DNA of 64,000 nucleotides from Dolomedes plantarius (Eukaryota > Arthropoda > Arachnida > Araneae > Dolomedidae). This document shows positions 54,457 through 64,000 of the stretch, piece by piece; the stretch's first letter is position 1; each line of letters opens with the position of its first letter. The notes beneath the pieces are model-generated. The model searched no databases, was not told the origin of the DNA, and was given only the letters and a program-made list of their open reading frames with translations. The stretch spans positions 107,955,707 through 108,019,706 of the forward strand of contig OU015496.1 of assembly GCA_907164885.2 (NCBI GenBank), given 5' to 3'. Position numbers and translations under genes: made by a program.

Positions 54457-54931
54457 CAATAAAACCTCGTTTATCCGGACTAACTGGGACCATAGGCAAT
54501 CCGGACAATCAAAAATCTGGATAATCCGGGAAATAAGCAAAACAAAATCCTTAACTAAGCAGACTTACCATTTATTACGATAAAAAACTGTTTTGTAACA
54601 CAATTACATAGTAGTGTTAACAAGACATTAAAAAATATAAAATTCCCTTTTCACATCATTTCTTAACAAAGAATTGATTAAATCTAGTAAAACTTATTTA
54701 AACTCAACAAGAAGCATTTTATTACCGTAATTTATTGGACAATCTATGCAGGAACTGTACATTGAATCGAACTAAAAAACGAATATTTGGCGTATTTGTA
54801 GTTACGTTCTTGCTATCATAGTTAAAAAATCATTATCTCTTTTGAACATTAAATATAAATAAAGTCTGCAAATCTGATCCGGATTATCCGGAAATCCGGA
54901 TAAACGAAGGCCGTATAACGAGGTTTTACTG
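54457..54931. mobile_element. Tigger/pogo-type MITE, family T1
   Basis: The ends are CAATAAAACCTCGTTTATCC and, read inward, CAGTAAAACCTCGTTATACG, with TA at 54455-54456 and 54932-54933. AATCCGGA words repeat inside both ends. It shares its interior with the copy at 545-990. Confidence 0.92.
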
Positions 54932-56205
54932 TACTTAAACTTTAGTTTATCGAAAAGAAAAATTACTTTTTGAATAGAAAGTTTTTGATTGTTTCAACTT
55001 CATCGCAAACAAGACACATTCCAGATTTTGAATCTTAAATCTTTTAAAAACAAAAATTTCTAAATTTTAAGTATTCTTCATGAATAAAAAAATCCGTACA
55101 TGAGAGGGGAAAAAAATCGTTAAGAAAGGGTAATGATTCACGTGCAATTTACTAGTACCCGAACTTTCCAAAAAGGTTCATAGATTTGATATATTAAAGT
55201 ATCATTTTGTAGAATAAGTTGTTTAGTTAACAATATGTTTCTACAGATGCAAAATTAGAACACTTAAACATTTTCCATTTTAAACTGCGTATTTAAATAT
55301 TTATTCTTCTCCGGGAAAGTTTTAGTGTAAAAAAACAGCTAATTGTTCCCACTACATTTTGGTCCGCATCTGATCAAATTTAATTAAACTGAAAACGATT
55401 AGGTTCGAAAACGCACACATCAGGCGGTTTTTATCTAAAAATACAAAACTACTTTTAAAAAAGGACTTTTAAGCGATCTCTGACGCTACCTGGTGTCAAG
55501 AAAAATATTCAGTGCGTCCATTTTCGGTTATCCTTCTTGGTAAGAGAGCTTGTGATCGTCAATTTTCCTTTGAAAACTTGGAACAATTTTTATAGTATTA
55601 CTTTAAATCTTTTTTTTCTCGAAATTATAGAGTTTAAGAGAAAATCGGATTTGTCGGTTATCCTTTGAAGCTAGCGATTTCGTCTTATTCATTCATTAAA
55701 TTTCCCCTTTTCTTTATTTTAGAGGGAAAAATCTGCAATGCTCCCCGTTTTTTTTCTAAGTCAACTCGTTTTTACTTCCATGCTTTACAGAATCACGGAA
55801 AAATTCTGAAATCGTGACAAAACTAGATTAGTATTTTTCGGAAAAAAAGGAAAGTGTTTCACGTCCTAAAGGAGAGTAAATTGATTAGATTAAAATCTCG
55901 CGCCCGCTTTCGAGCTTGAAACGTACGAACACTTTCAGCTATGTCCAAGAATTTACTACCAAGAAATTTTGCTCAACACAAACAAAATGCATTTTTGGAG
56001 ACTGCCAACTCTCCCCCCTTTACGTTTAAAAAATTAGTATAGTGAATACGATTTTTACCCTGTTCAGTTCCTTGTAAATCTATAATTCCATATCATTCTC
56101 GTAATAAGAACTGGAAATTATTTTTTGCCGTTATCAAAGGCTTTAGTTATGGATACCAATTGATTATGATGATAATTCGCATAAGAAGTTTGTATGTTCA
56201 TTGAG
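54932..56205. other. Unassigned AT-rich stretch
   Basis: No features recognised. Confidence 0.4.
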
Positions 56206-56425
56206 GATCCGTGGTAGCCGTGTGGTAACGTGTTAAGTGTGGAACAAGGGGTGGCCGGTTCGAATCCCGATGAACGCGATTCAACACATTCGTGTTTAGG
56301 CCGGATATGGGCTCGTTAAATCTGTATACTAGAAAGTACTATGAGGTCAGGAGAAGATACGATCCCCCATAAGTCGACCATGATGTCTTCCTGGAGAAGT
56401 GCACCACATTGGCAAACAACAATAT
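56206..56425 (+). mobile_element. tRNA-derived SINE, well preserved
   Basis: The head has GTGGTAGCCGTGTGGTAACG with box A and GGTTCGAATCC (56257-56267) as box B. The body contains AGGCCGGATATGGGCTCGTT, shared with 26917 and 32283, and the end is GGCAAACAACAATATG. RNA polymerase III boxes at tRNA-like spacing make this the best SINE of the window. Confidence 0.92.
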
Positions 56426-56571
56426 GTTTATTAAAAAATATTAATAATCGGGATCTAGCAAAACTATAGCACAGTATTTTTTATGCACTTCATGTAAAGA
56501 AAGTAACATTATTACAAGGTAAAAATCCCTGCCAAAATTATCCAATAATATTTGCTAGGTTTTGGGATGAA

Positions 56572-57003
56572 ATAATATTATAAATAATTACAAGATAAAA
56601 AGAACTTTTTATATACCATGTTTTTAAATTTTCTGTTGAATCATATAAACCTGACAATTCTATGTATTAATAAATACTTTTTAAAGGATTTTTTCATGAA
56701 TTATCCCATCAACTTGAAAGAAAATGAAGTTTATTGGAAGTTAACTTGCGTTTAATTTTCCGTTCCCGTCCCGGTCGATAGATGGCTGCACCAGTCTACA
56801 AAATAAAATTAACTGAAAAAGAATTCAATTGTGCTTAAAGATGGCTAAAAGTATTAAAATAATGCATTGGCATCGTGTTCTGAGCTATTCTAAAAGTTTC
56901 AAATGTCTAGCTAGTCGGGAAGTGAGTTAAAATTCGATTGCAAGATTTGTACTGGACAAACACACACACACAAACAAACAAGAAAGCAAGTTAATAAAAC
57001 TAT
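56572..57003 (+). repeat. 430-bp dispersed repeat R3, copy 2
   Basis: Closely similar to 3157-3586, with a longer CACACACA-AAAC tail before AAGAAAGCAAGTTAATAAAA. Differences are mostly single substitutions. Direct target duplications were not found. Confidence 0.75.
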
Positions 57004-57067
57004 GGTAATTAGAAAGTATTCGTAAGAATCAGTTTGAAGAAGTCTAAAATATAAATGAGACTTTAAA

Positions 57068-57104
57068 TAATAATAATAATAATAATAATAATATTAATAT
57101 TATT

Positions 57105-57135
<31 letters not shown>

Positions 57136-57170
57136 TTAATATTATTATTATTATTAATAATATTAATATT

Positions 57171-57256
<86 letters not shown>
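57068..57256. repeat. (TAA)n/(TTA)n microsatellite with inverted blocks
   Basis: AAT-type arrays alternate with their complements (AATATT switches) several times, so the block can fold on itself. The Leu/Ile-rich minus-strand frame across it is an artefact. Confidence 0.97.
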
Positions 57257-57257
<1 letters not shown>

Positions 57258-57742
57258 CAGGATATTTGGAATATGCCAGGATAATTGTAAAAAGGTACAT
57301 AATTTGATAAGAGTTTGTCATAATGTTTAGTTTTGAATTTGCCTCTTGTAGCATTTTGTTTTGCGCCTGCTACTCGCATGAACGAGAAAACTGAAGTACA
57401 GTGATATTATAAATAACTTTTAGCACGAGAAAGAATAGCGCAACACATAACACCTTTCTCACTCCTCAGTTACTATTACCAGTATGATATTACAATGAGG
57501 GCATGGGGTAAACAATTAAATGTTAAAATCCTTTCGATCCGGAATCTCCGATCAAATAACAGCAAAAATCATTCTCTATAAACTCTTGAAAACATTTTGC
57601 AACTCATTTTAGACTGGCATCCTGTTATGTTTTGTTCCACTAGTTGGGAACCTGTGAATGAGAAAAATCCAGTGATTGGCCAGGAATGCCTCGAGATTTT
57701 TTTCCAGATAAACGCAAAAATATTAGTAGTGCCAATTTAAAA
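57257..57742. other. Unassigned stretch
   Basis: No features recognised. Confidence 0.4.
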
Positions 57743-57955
57743 TCTAATATATAAAAAAGGAATTGTTGTATATTTGCCTGAAATTGTAGAGAAATCCACA
57801 GTTTAGAAGCGACGATCGTGAAATTTTACATACAGGCGTCATGAAACACAGCGGAGGGAACTAAGAACTTCCGGAATCGAAATTAATTACCGTTAATTTT
57901 TAATTAATAAAAAACCCAAAAATTTTTTAAGGGTGAATCCAGAAAATGTGATGTC
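57743..57955 (+). mobile_element. Possible Helitron 5' end
   Basis: After an A the text starts TCTAATATATAAAAAAGGAA, then TTGTATATTTGCC and GATCGTGAAATTTTACATAC. This resembles a common arthropod Helitron start (TCTATATATAAAA, followed by a conserved ATGAAATTTTGCAT-like block). No 3' end was paired with it. Confidence 0.4.
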
Positions 57956-57962
57956 TTACATT

Positions 57963-58460
57963 TTCTGGATAAGCTATGAAGAAAATTTATCTACTATTTA
58001 CAACTACATAAATGCCGATAAAGGCCCCTTAAGGATTTTTTATTAGCGTCTAAAACACACTACGTATACCAGATTTTCTCTCCAAATAATTTAAATTGAC
58101 AAATATTATTTGAATTTTTTTTAAAAACGAAAAATGTCCCAAGATGTAAAATTTCTTTCTCTGTTACTGAGTACAATTTTTAAAAAAATAAATCTCTAAA
58201 TCCACCTCAGCAATCCTTGGACAAATTTTCTCTATACGTTCAGGGGTGCACCCAGGATTTTTTTTTCTTGGGGGGGGGGCGAGATGAACGGATAAAAATA
58301 TTTATATTGCATGGGGGAGGCCGAAATGAACAGATAACAGTATTTATAATGAAAAATCAATATTCATAATGCAATTTCTATTTTGGGGGGGAAGGGATCC
58401 ATGCCCCCCCTGGGTGCGCCACTGCATAGGTTAACATGGCGGTGAGCGAATCCAATAGGG
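57963..58460 (-). mobile_element. MITE R2, copy interrupted by a hAT MITE
   Basis: Apart from the insertion at 58241-58424, the sequence follows the inverted R2 order seen at 24725-25127, ending GTGAGCGAATCCAATAGGG. The left end is degraded. Confidence 0.75.
58241..58424. mobile_element. hAT-type MITE inside R2
   Basis: The ends are CAGGGGTGCACCCAGGA and, read inward, CAGTGGCGCACCCAGGG. Flanking octamers TATACGTT and CATAGGTT match at six of eight positions. Other R2 copies read CATAGGCTAA or similar here, so the right octamer is nearer the original target. It contains G9 and C7 runs. Confidence 0.85.
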
Positions 58461-58519
58461 CTGTGAATTCTTAGGGCTGCACTATTTATATGCTGAGAAT
58501 AAAAGGCTGAGTATATACG

Positions 58520-58770
58520 GGTAGTGGTTAAAAGCATCAAGCTGACACCCCAAGGGGTTCAAGTTTCGACCCTGCGACTGGGCAAGGTTGACTCTTGGGT
58601 GAATCGATAAAATGAGGACCGAGCATGCTTGGGAACTAAACTCTGGGGGTCTCACGTCAGGTTGACCACCTGACTGAGACATATGCTGTATGGCACCCCA
58701 AGCCCACGGTCTAGAAAACGGAGATGGGTACCGCCGGCCTTCGTTCACAGCGGACTGTTGCACCATGACT
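58520..58770 (+). mobile_element. tRNA-derived SINE, second subfamily
   Basis: The head has GGTAGTGGTTAAAAGCATCA and GGTTCAAGTTTCGACC as a stretched box B. The body differs from that of the 56206 family. The tail is a T/CT-rich run (TTTTTTTCTTTTC). Confidence 0.7.
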
Positions 58771-59832
58771 TTTTTTTCTTTTCTTTCTTTTTTTTAAAAT
58801 GGCTACACTATAGCTACAGTATTAAAATATTTCTTTAGTGCAATCCTAAGAAACACATCTACACACCGAGGAAGAAACTTGAATTGTTATAAATAAAAAA
58901 TATATCCACGTATTCTTTTGGATATTTTTATAATTACTGCTTTAAAATTATAATGTGGCAATAAGTTTAAAAAAAATTGCCCTGTCACCATAAAACGGGA
59001 AATAAAAACTGAAACACTCTTTTGACGTTAAGAACTTCAACCATTCCCTTAACGAAAAAATGTAGTAAGCTCATTTGTTTTCATTAGGAGAACGGAAGCC
59101 ATTTTTATGTCATTTACTTTTTAACTTTCCTCTCCCGCGAAATTACTATGTCAAAGTGCAAAACAATTTTCTGTGTTTTTTCCCTTTTATTTTTTTAGTC
59201 TTTGTAGATCAACTTCAGCGGCGATCTTTTCAGCTTCACCCTTTCTTATATTTATAGAATCATAATTCTTTTGTCCCTTGATGGAAAGGCATTTTTAAGG
59301 GTTTTTTTCTTTCTTTTTCAACGTATTCATTCTTTGTGAACTTCCATTAGGTTATTTTAGCACATCTGAGCGCTGAAGATAGGTTTTATAGATTTCCTAT
59401 GCACATTTGCCGCTATCATTTTTCAGTTTCCATAGCTTAAAACATTTTTCACGCTCATTTTTATTCTAATTCTTTCAGAGACGGGGGTGGGAATAGGGGT
59501 GGGGGTAGGACTAATGCATTTCGCCATGTCTCAGAAGAAAGTCAATTTATAATTTGTGACTGGTGTCAGAAAATCAGTATATAAGAATCTAAGATAAATA
59601 TTATTTATGAATTATTCCTTGGATTTTTTTTTAAATTGAACTGTGGGATATATCAATTTACCATTCATATTTTATATTTTATTCTGTGAATAGAAATCCT
59701 AAGATAAAATTTCGTTGTACAGTTTACGTAGTTTAGTTTTCATATTAATACTAATAGATTTTGGAATATTTTCAAATGTTGTGTTTATTTATGAACTTTA
59801 TTAGAATGACCGCTATTATTTTTATGTTTATA
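58771..59832. other. Unassigned AT-rich stretch
   Basis: No features recognised. Confidence 0.4.
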
Positions 59833-60048
59833 CTAGCTGAATACCCGTACTTCGCTACGGAGTACATTCAAATTAAATACAACGGTCAATTTATGCAATT
59901 AATGCAAAAATACGCATAAATCTATTTATAATAAATAAAACGATCAATGTATGCAATTCATGTAAAAAAAACGAAAAAGTGTATTTATAAAAAAATCGTA
60001 ACGGATATTTTTATAGACAAAATAATGTAGAAGAAAATATTCAAATCC
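59833..60048 (-). mobile_element. Helitron-like element Hel-1, 3'-end fragment
   Basis: On the minus strand it ends TACGGGTATTCAGCTAG at 59833 with T as the next base. About 215 bp matches the copies at 1-302 and 39731. It is then cut by or joined to a mariner fragment. Confidence 0.7.
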
Positions 60049-60089
60049 GATTAGAACATAATAATGAATATTGTACAGTTAATATGGTA

Positions 60090-60588
60090 TAGTTTGAGGA
60101 ACATTTCTTTGACTGTATTTTAATATTTTTTGGAAAATATCCAATCGACATTCCATCACTTTACCCATACAATCTTCATTGTGTTAAGTTCCATGAGAAT
60201 AAGGCTACCAGCTATACCTCTAAATCTACTGCTTTATTTTTAGAGAAAATGATAAATGAATCTATAATTAAGGCTGTTCCATTTAAATGTATCCCAAGGC
60301 CCCCAACGTGTCTGCTATGGATTACTGTGCATTTGGACTTTTAAAACAAGCTCTTCATAAGCGGCATTCCAAATCATTGGAAGGGCTCAAGGAAGTTTGG
60401 GGTCGAGGAGTGAAACAAAATCAACCTTGATATTTTAGGAAGAGCTCTTTTCCCATGGAAATCAAGATCTAATATGATAGTTCAACAACATGGCTACCAT
60501 ATTGAACATATTAGAAAACAAAATTCTTATCATTGTTTGTATATTTGTTTTTCCAAAATCGTTACAAAAATGTGTGAACAGCACCCTC
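60090..60588 (+). pseudogene. Mariner-group transposase, C-terminal half, with 3' terminus
   Basis: DIPSLYPYNLHCVKFHENKA is the region of the second catalytic acid, where HQDKA is usual and here reads HENKA, so the Asp is lost. TSYTSKSTALFLEKMINESI follows, then after a frame change NVSAMDYCAFGLLKQALHKR, SKSLEGLKEVW, LFPWKSRSNMIVQQHGYHIE and HIRKQN. The downstream AAATGTGTGAACAGC then CCTCTA resembles the right end of the mariner at 42611-43916, so it belongs to the same group. The 5' half is missing. Confidence 0.88.
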
Positions 60589-60734
60589 TATATTTCCAAC
60601 ACCGAAGTTCGTATTTTCCTACTTTATATATGAAATATTTACACAGCAGTGTAACATTTTTTGTGTTATATATGAAACACATATACACATACATTAAATA
60701 CAAGTATATATACAGCACGTAAAGTAACGTCGCA

Positions 60735-61010
60735 AGTAACACATAACGTTGGCTCAAAACCAAGCTTTCCTCACATCGTTGGGAAATGGTTACCCTACAA
60801 ACAAATTTTTGCCAACTGCAAAATGTTTATGCTGGGCCAACAATTATAAAATGCTGTTTGCCCCAACTGTAGATGAGAGTTGAACTGCTCTCCCAAATTC
60901 AATGTTAATCGTTGTTTCAACGTAACCATAACGGTCAAATCCAACTGTTGGCGAATTCTCTAAATACGGTTGCCCAACAATTTTCCAACGGTCTTGTTTT
61001 ACTTGGGATC
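60735..61010. repeat. Cluster of CCAAC/GTTGG words
   Basis: Words such as GTTGGCTC, CGTTGGGA, GCCAACTGC, GGCCAACAA, CCCAACTGT, TCCAACTGTTGGCG, GCCCAACAAT and CCAACGGTC appear at least eight times in 275 bp in both orientations. No TIR or known element was identified. Confidence 0.5.
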
Positions 61011-61044
61011 AAACATTGATAATTGAAATTAAAAGACATAACGT

Positions 61045-61048
61045 GTTA

Positions 61049-61132
<84 letters not shown>
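61045..61132. repeat. (TA)n microsatellite
   Basis: An uninterrupted TA array of about 85 bp. The word GAGGCTGTGATAACTGTGCA follows directly, slightly like a mariner end, but no partner was found. Confidence 0.97.
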
Positions 61133-61134
<2 letters not shown>

Positions 61135-62146
61135 GCTGTGATAACTGTGCATTAACCTAATAAGCTGTAATAGATGATTTAAAAATTTATTTTCATATTT
61201 TTCACATACTTTTTCCCTCTCTTAAACACATAGATACTATATATGACATCTAAGTGACTCACAATGAGCTGTCAATTTTTTACATCTTTGAAATAAATGT
61301 AAGGCATTAAAGGAATTAAATCCAAATAATTTACCACTTTCACAATAGTCTTACACAACTCACGATGTTCACTTAATGAATCAGTTTCTGTAGCAAAACT
61401 AGGATACTACAAAATATCGTAGACCTAACAGACACATGACAGAGTAAAATGTTTCGTCGAAACAATTGAGTTTTCTGATGTGTTACATTTCCTTCGTGAT
61501 TATTCATTAGGAATCACTGGTAACTCATGAATAGTGTGCACGTGTAAAAAAGAGTGAAAAGATTTAGAAACATCATATTTAAATAATTCATTACAGCTCA
61601 TTAGGTTAGCATAAAAGGATCGCAACCTAAAGAGCGATGTAGTTATATGTATTAACTTACATAAGTATGTATTAATATGGTATTAACTTACTTATCATGA
61701 ATTTTAGTTCCAATCATCACAATTTAAAATAACTTTATGTTGTGCTTATTTGAGACTTATTGCTCTGAAAAACTAATCTTTTATATTAATTCCTTTCTAC
61801 AGCTGCTATTACAAGAAATATCTGCAATAACTTCGATTTCAGCCTTCAGGCCGTACGGACTATTCAAATTCATTTTCATTAAACTCTCAAAGTCATGTAT
61901 TCTGTAAATTGCTGGACGATTATTTTCATACTGTGCGTTAGGATAATAATTGTTCACAACGCAACACAGATGTGTAGTATACACACTTCACACTGCATAT
62001 TGTCAGTTATAAACGAATGTACAGGAAATGAAATGCACACATATGGTACATGGGCGTATTCCCTACAAAGGAATATGGACATTTTTGAGTCATTAATGAA
62101 CATAAAATTATCTGCTAGAATTATTTGCTACTGAAGGTTTCTGTGG

Positions 62147-62152
<6 letters not shown>
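61133..62152. other. Unassigned AT-rich stretch
   Basis: No features recognised. Confidence 0.4.
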
Positions 62153-62202
<50 letters not shown>

Positions 62203-62381
62203 AGGGGCGAATCTCTCACACCGACGCCACCCCCACCCGCCCACCCAAGTTAGCTGATTGCTCCACTTTTCACCTATTTATATTTTGTGCATAAAAAAAT
62301 AAGGAAAGATTAGCGATAAAATTAAACGTCTTATAAAAACGTAGCATAAAATATTGACACAAAAATGTTATACATTTGAGC

Positions 62382-62416
<35 letters not shown>
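62153..62416. repeat. Two (TA)n arrays with unassigned spacer
   Basis: TA arrays at 62153-62198 and 62388-62415 flank about 190 bp of unassigned sequence that includes a C-rich patch at 62219-62248. Despite the flanking arrays, no inverted ends were found. Confidence 0.85.
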
Positions 62417-62418
<2 letters not shown>

Positions 62419-63030
62419 CTATTAAATATGGCGGGGGGCGATCACGCGACCTTAAAACGGGATTTTAGTTATTAAAACATAGGATTAACAATTAAAAGGT
62501 CTGGGAGTTCAATAAGCGGCGCAATGTATTGCAGTGAAAATAGAGTTAATGGTTCGACTTGATTCATTCTCCGAAGAACCACAGAACCACATGGGAGAAT
62601 TTTAGGTAGACGTAGCCTTGGAATTGGGACTAAGAAAGTGCTTAGGTCAGCATAGAAAATTCTAATTGACATCACGCATAAGTAATGAGCGTCGGTAGCG
62701 CGTAAATAAAACTTAAGGACAAAGGAGATCTTCAGAGTCATGGATAACTAGGGAATGGAAAGGACGTGTGACGTAGGCACACGGTTTTAAAATTGGGTGG
62801 GGTAATTAAGAATTAGTTTAATGGAGCTGAGTAATTAGTAGAAATTAATAAAGATATTTAGGAAACAGTACCGACTTATCTTTGTGTTGTTCAGGCTTGG
62901 ATTAATAACTTTTGGATAATTTAAATGATGCCGAGTGTCTTCGCCACCTGTTCACGGACTGCATCATGGTTCTTCAGAGTTTCGGATTAACGTAATTAAA
63001 ATGGGCGTGAAGAAATACCAAATCCGACAT
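62417..63030. other. Unassigned stretch
   Basis: No features recognised. Confidence 0.4.
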
Positions 63031-63178
63031 ATATATATATATATATATATATACACACTCATACATACATATGTACATGCATACATATATACATACATAC
63101 ATACATATATACATATACATACATATATACCTATACATACATACATACATACGTACATACATAGATATATATACATTG
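63031..63178. repeat. (TA)n and (TACA)n microsatellite
   Basis: About 22 bp of TA followed by about 120 bp of mixed TACA units. Tyr/Met/Cys-rich frames here are artefacts. Confidence 0.96.
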
Positions 63179-63191
63179 AATATATGCATTG

Positions 63192-63867
63192 CAGGGTGTC
63201 CTCTCAAGACCGCATAAACTCTGCACAAAGATTCCTCGCTTGGAGAACACAAAAAAAATGACCAAACAGCTATATCTCTACAACCAGTAGTTGCCGAGGA
63301 AAAATGCGAAAGGGAAGTATGACGTCATATCCGGGGGAGGGAAGAAAAGCTTTATTGGAAACATACATGCATACATACATATATACATACATACATACAT
63401 TGGAACTTGCATCTGTATAATGAGTCCGCTGGATTGGACACGAGGGTCCGATTTTATGGCCTCCACTATCGCCAGATCTGATACCTTTGGATTTCTTGCT
63501 ATAGGGTAATCTGAAAGAACCGGCCTATCGAGCCATACTACAGAAAAGAATTTGGTTACTCGTGTTCATGCTGCGTGTACTTTTCTAGACACCACACTGC
63601 TGGATAGTGTGCAGTCAGCCATTCCACGGCGTACCTCGATATGCGCTATGGACGTTTTGAACATCTTCCTTTGTAATCATATGCAAGTTCCAATGTTCAT
63701 GTTTCCAAAGCCTTTTTTTTCACGTACCGGATATGGCGTCACAGTTTTCCTTCGCTATTTTTCTCGAAAACTATGGATCGTATAGTCCGTTGGTAATTTT
63801 TTTTTATGTATTCCATGTGAGTAATCTTGCTGTGGAGACAGAGTTTATGCAGCCTTGATGGGACACC

Positions 63868-63870
<3 letters not shown>
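63192..63870. mobile_element. Palindromic mariner derivative (3'-end/3'-end foldback)
   Basis: The left end CAGGGTGTCCTCTCAAGACC and the right end (read inward, CAGGGTGTCCCATCAAGGCT) continue as an inverted repeat of about 190 bp. It runs through ATATCCGG, GGAAACAT and ATTGGAACTTGCAT to about 63410 and 63690. The spacer, read on the plus strand, gives WPPLSPDLIPLDFLL, a stop, then GNLKEPAYRAILQKRIWLL. This is the third-acid region of a mariner-group transposase, so the arms lie 3' of it. The left arm holds a (TACA)n array at 63361-63401 where the right arm has a single ACATGAACAT. Confidence 0.82.

Positions 63871-63917
<47 letters not shown>
63871..63917. repeat. (TA)n microsatellite
   Basis: A TA array of about 46 bp adjoins the right end of the palindromic mariner. 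The last 83 bp of the window show nothing. Confidence 0.97.
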
Positions 63918-63921
<4 letters not shown>

Positions 63922-64000
63922 AAATTCGCCATGGCTGTTTTGATAGTGAACGTTGAAAAGAGGTTTCTTCCATAAAATTGGCTATATGCAGTACTGAATC

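Noticed and set aside
56212..56285. tRNA gene
   Set aside because: Boxes A and B are present, but the sequence cannot be folded into a clear cloverleaf with a matching acceptor stem, and it continues into a shared SINE body.
57044..57379. 111-codon Leu/Ile-rich frame
   Set aside because: It is the minus-strand reading of a TAA/TTA microsatellite.
61130..61160. Mariner end (GAGGCTGTGATAACTGTGCA) after the TA array
   Set aside because: Partial similarity only; no partner end and no transposase sequence nearby.

Overview
The window is AT-rich eukaryotic repeat DNA with no recognisable host gene. Its content is DNA transposons (Tc1, several mariner groups, pogo/Tigger, hAT and piggyBac-type MITEs, Helitrons), one truncated non-LTR retrotransposon, tRNA-derived SINEs and many long (TA)n arrays. 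This fits a large arthropod genome. The Tc1 and mariner types and the LINE ORF1 resemble those of spiders, so a chelicerate is my best guess, but this is inference only.

Layout. 1-4.8 kb: a Helitron 3' end, a Tigger-type MITE, a degenerate pogo-like element and one copy of a 430-bp dispersed repeat. 4.8-6.4 kb: two TA-target elements set in one TA array, the second a palindromic mariner derivative. 8.0-9.5 kb: a Tc1 element. 10.6-14.6 kb: one MITE (called R2) split by a dispersed repeat (R1), a Helitron piece, a Tc1 and a long-arm mariner. 15-20 kb: a SINE, a Tc1 and a mariner fragment. 20.95-24.6 kb: a decayed Tigger holding a mariner MITE pair, a LINE with a 17-bp target duplication, and an R1 copy. 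25-34 kb: SINEs, a Helitron helicase fragment, a promoter-like island and long unassigned stretches. 34.6-37.6 kb: an R1 copy whose TA core received a nearly complete Tigger and a 160-bp MITE. 38.7-41.4 kb: a pogo-like remnant, a 730-bp Helitron copy and a MITE carrying a 54-bp minisatellite. 42.4-46.4 kb: a palindromic mariner with another mariner inside it, then two Tc1 elements in series. 47.8-64 kb: MITEs, SINEs, R2 copies, a mariner C-terminal fragment and a last palindromic mariner.

Every transposase and helicase reading frame found is broken by stops, frameshifts, truncation or loss of a catalytic residue, so nothing here is clearly autonomous. The most informative patterns are these. 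(1) Mariner derivatives have both ends made of the same 3' end, so both arms of the palindrome carry the transposase C-terminal coding region. (2) TA-target elements sit again and again inside (TA)n arrays, which themselves lie in the cores or edges of older repeats. (3) Nesting is deep enough to give a relative order of insertion. (4) A minisatellite has grown inside a MITE from a motif like its own end sequence.

All calls come from reading the sequence and from remembered family features; no database search was run.
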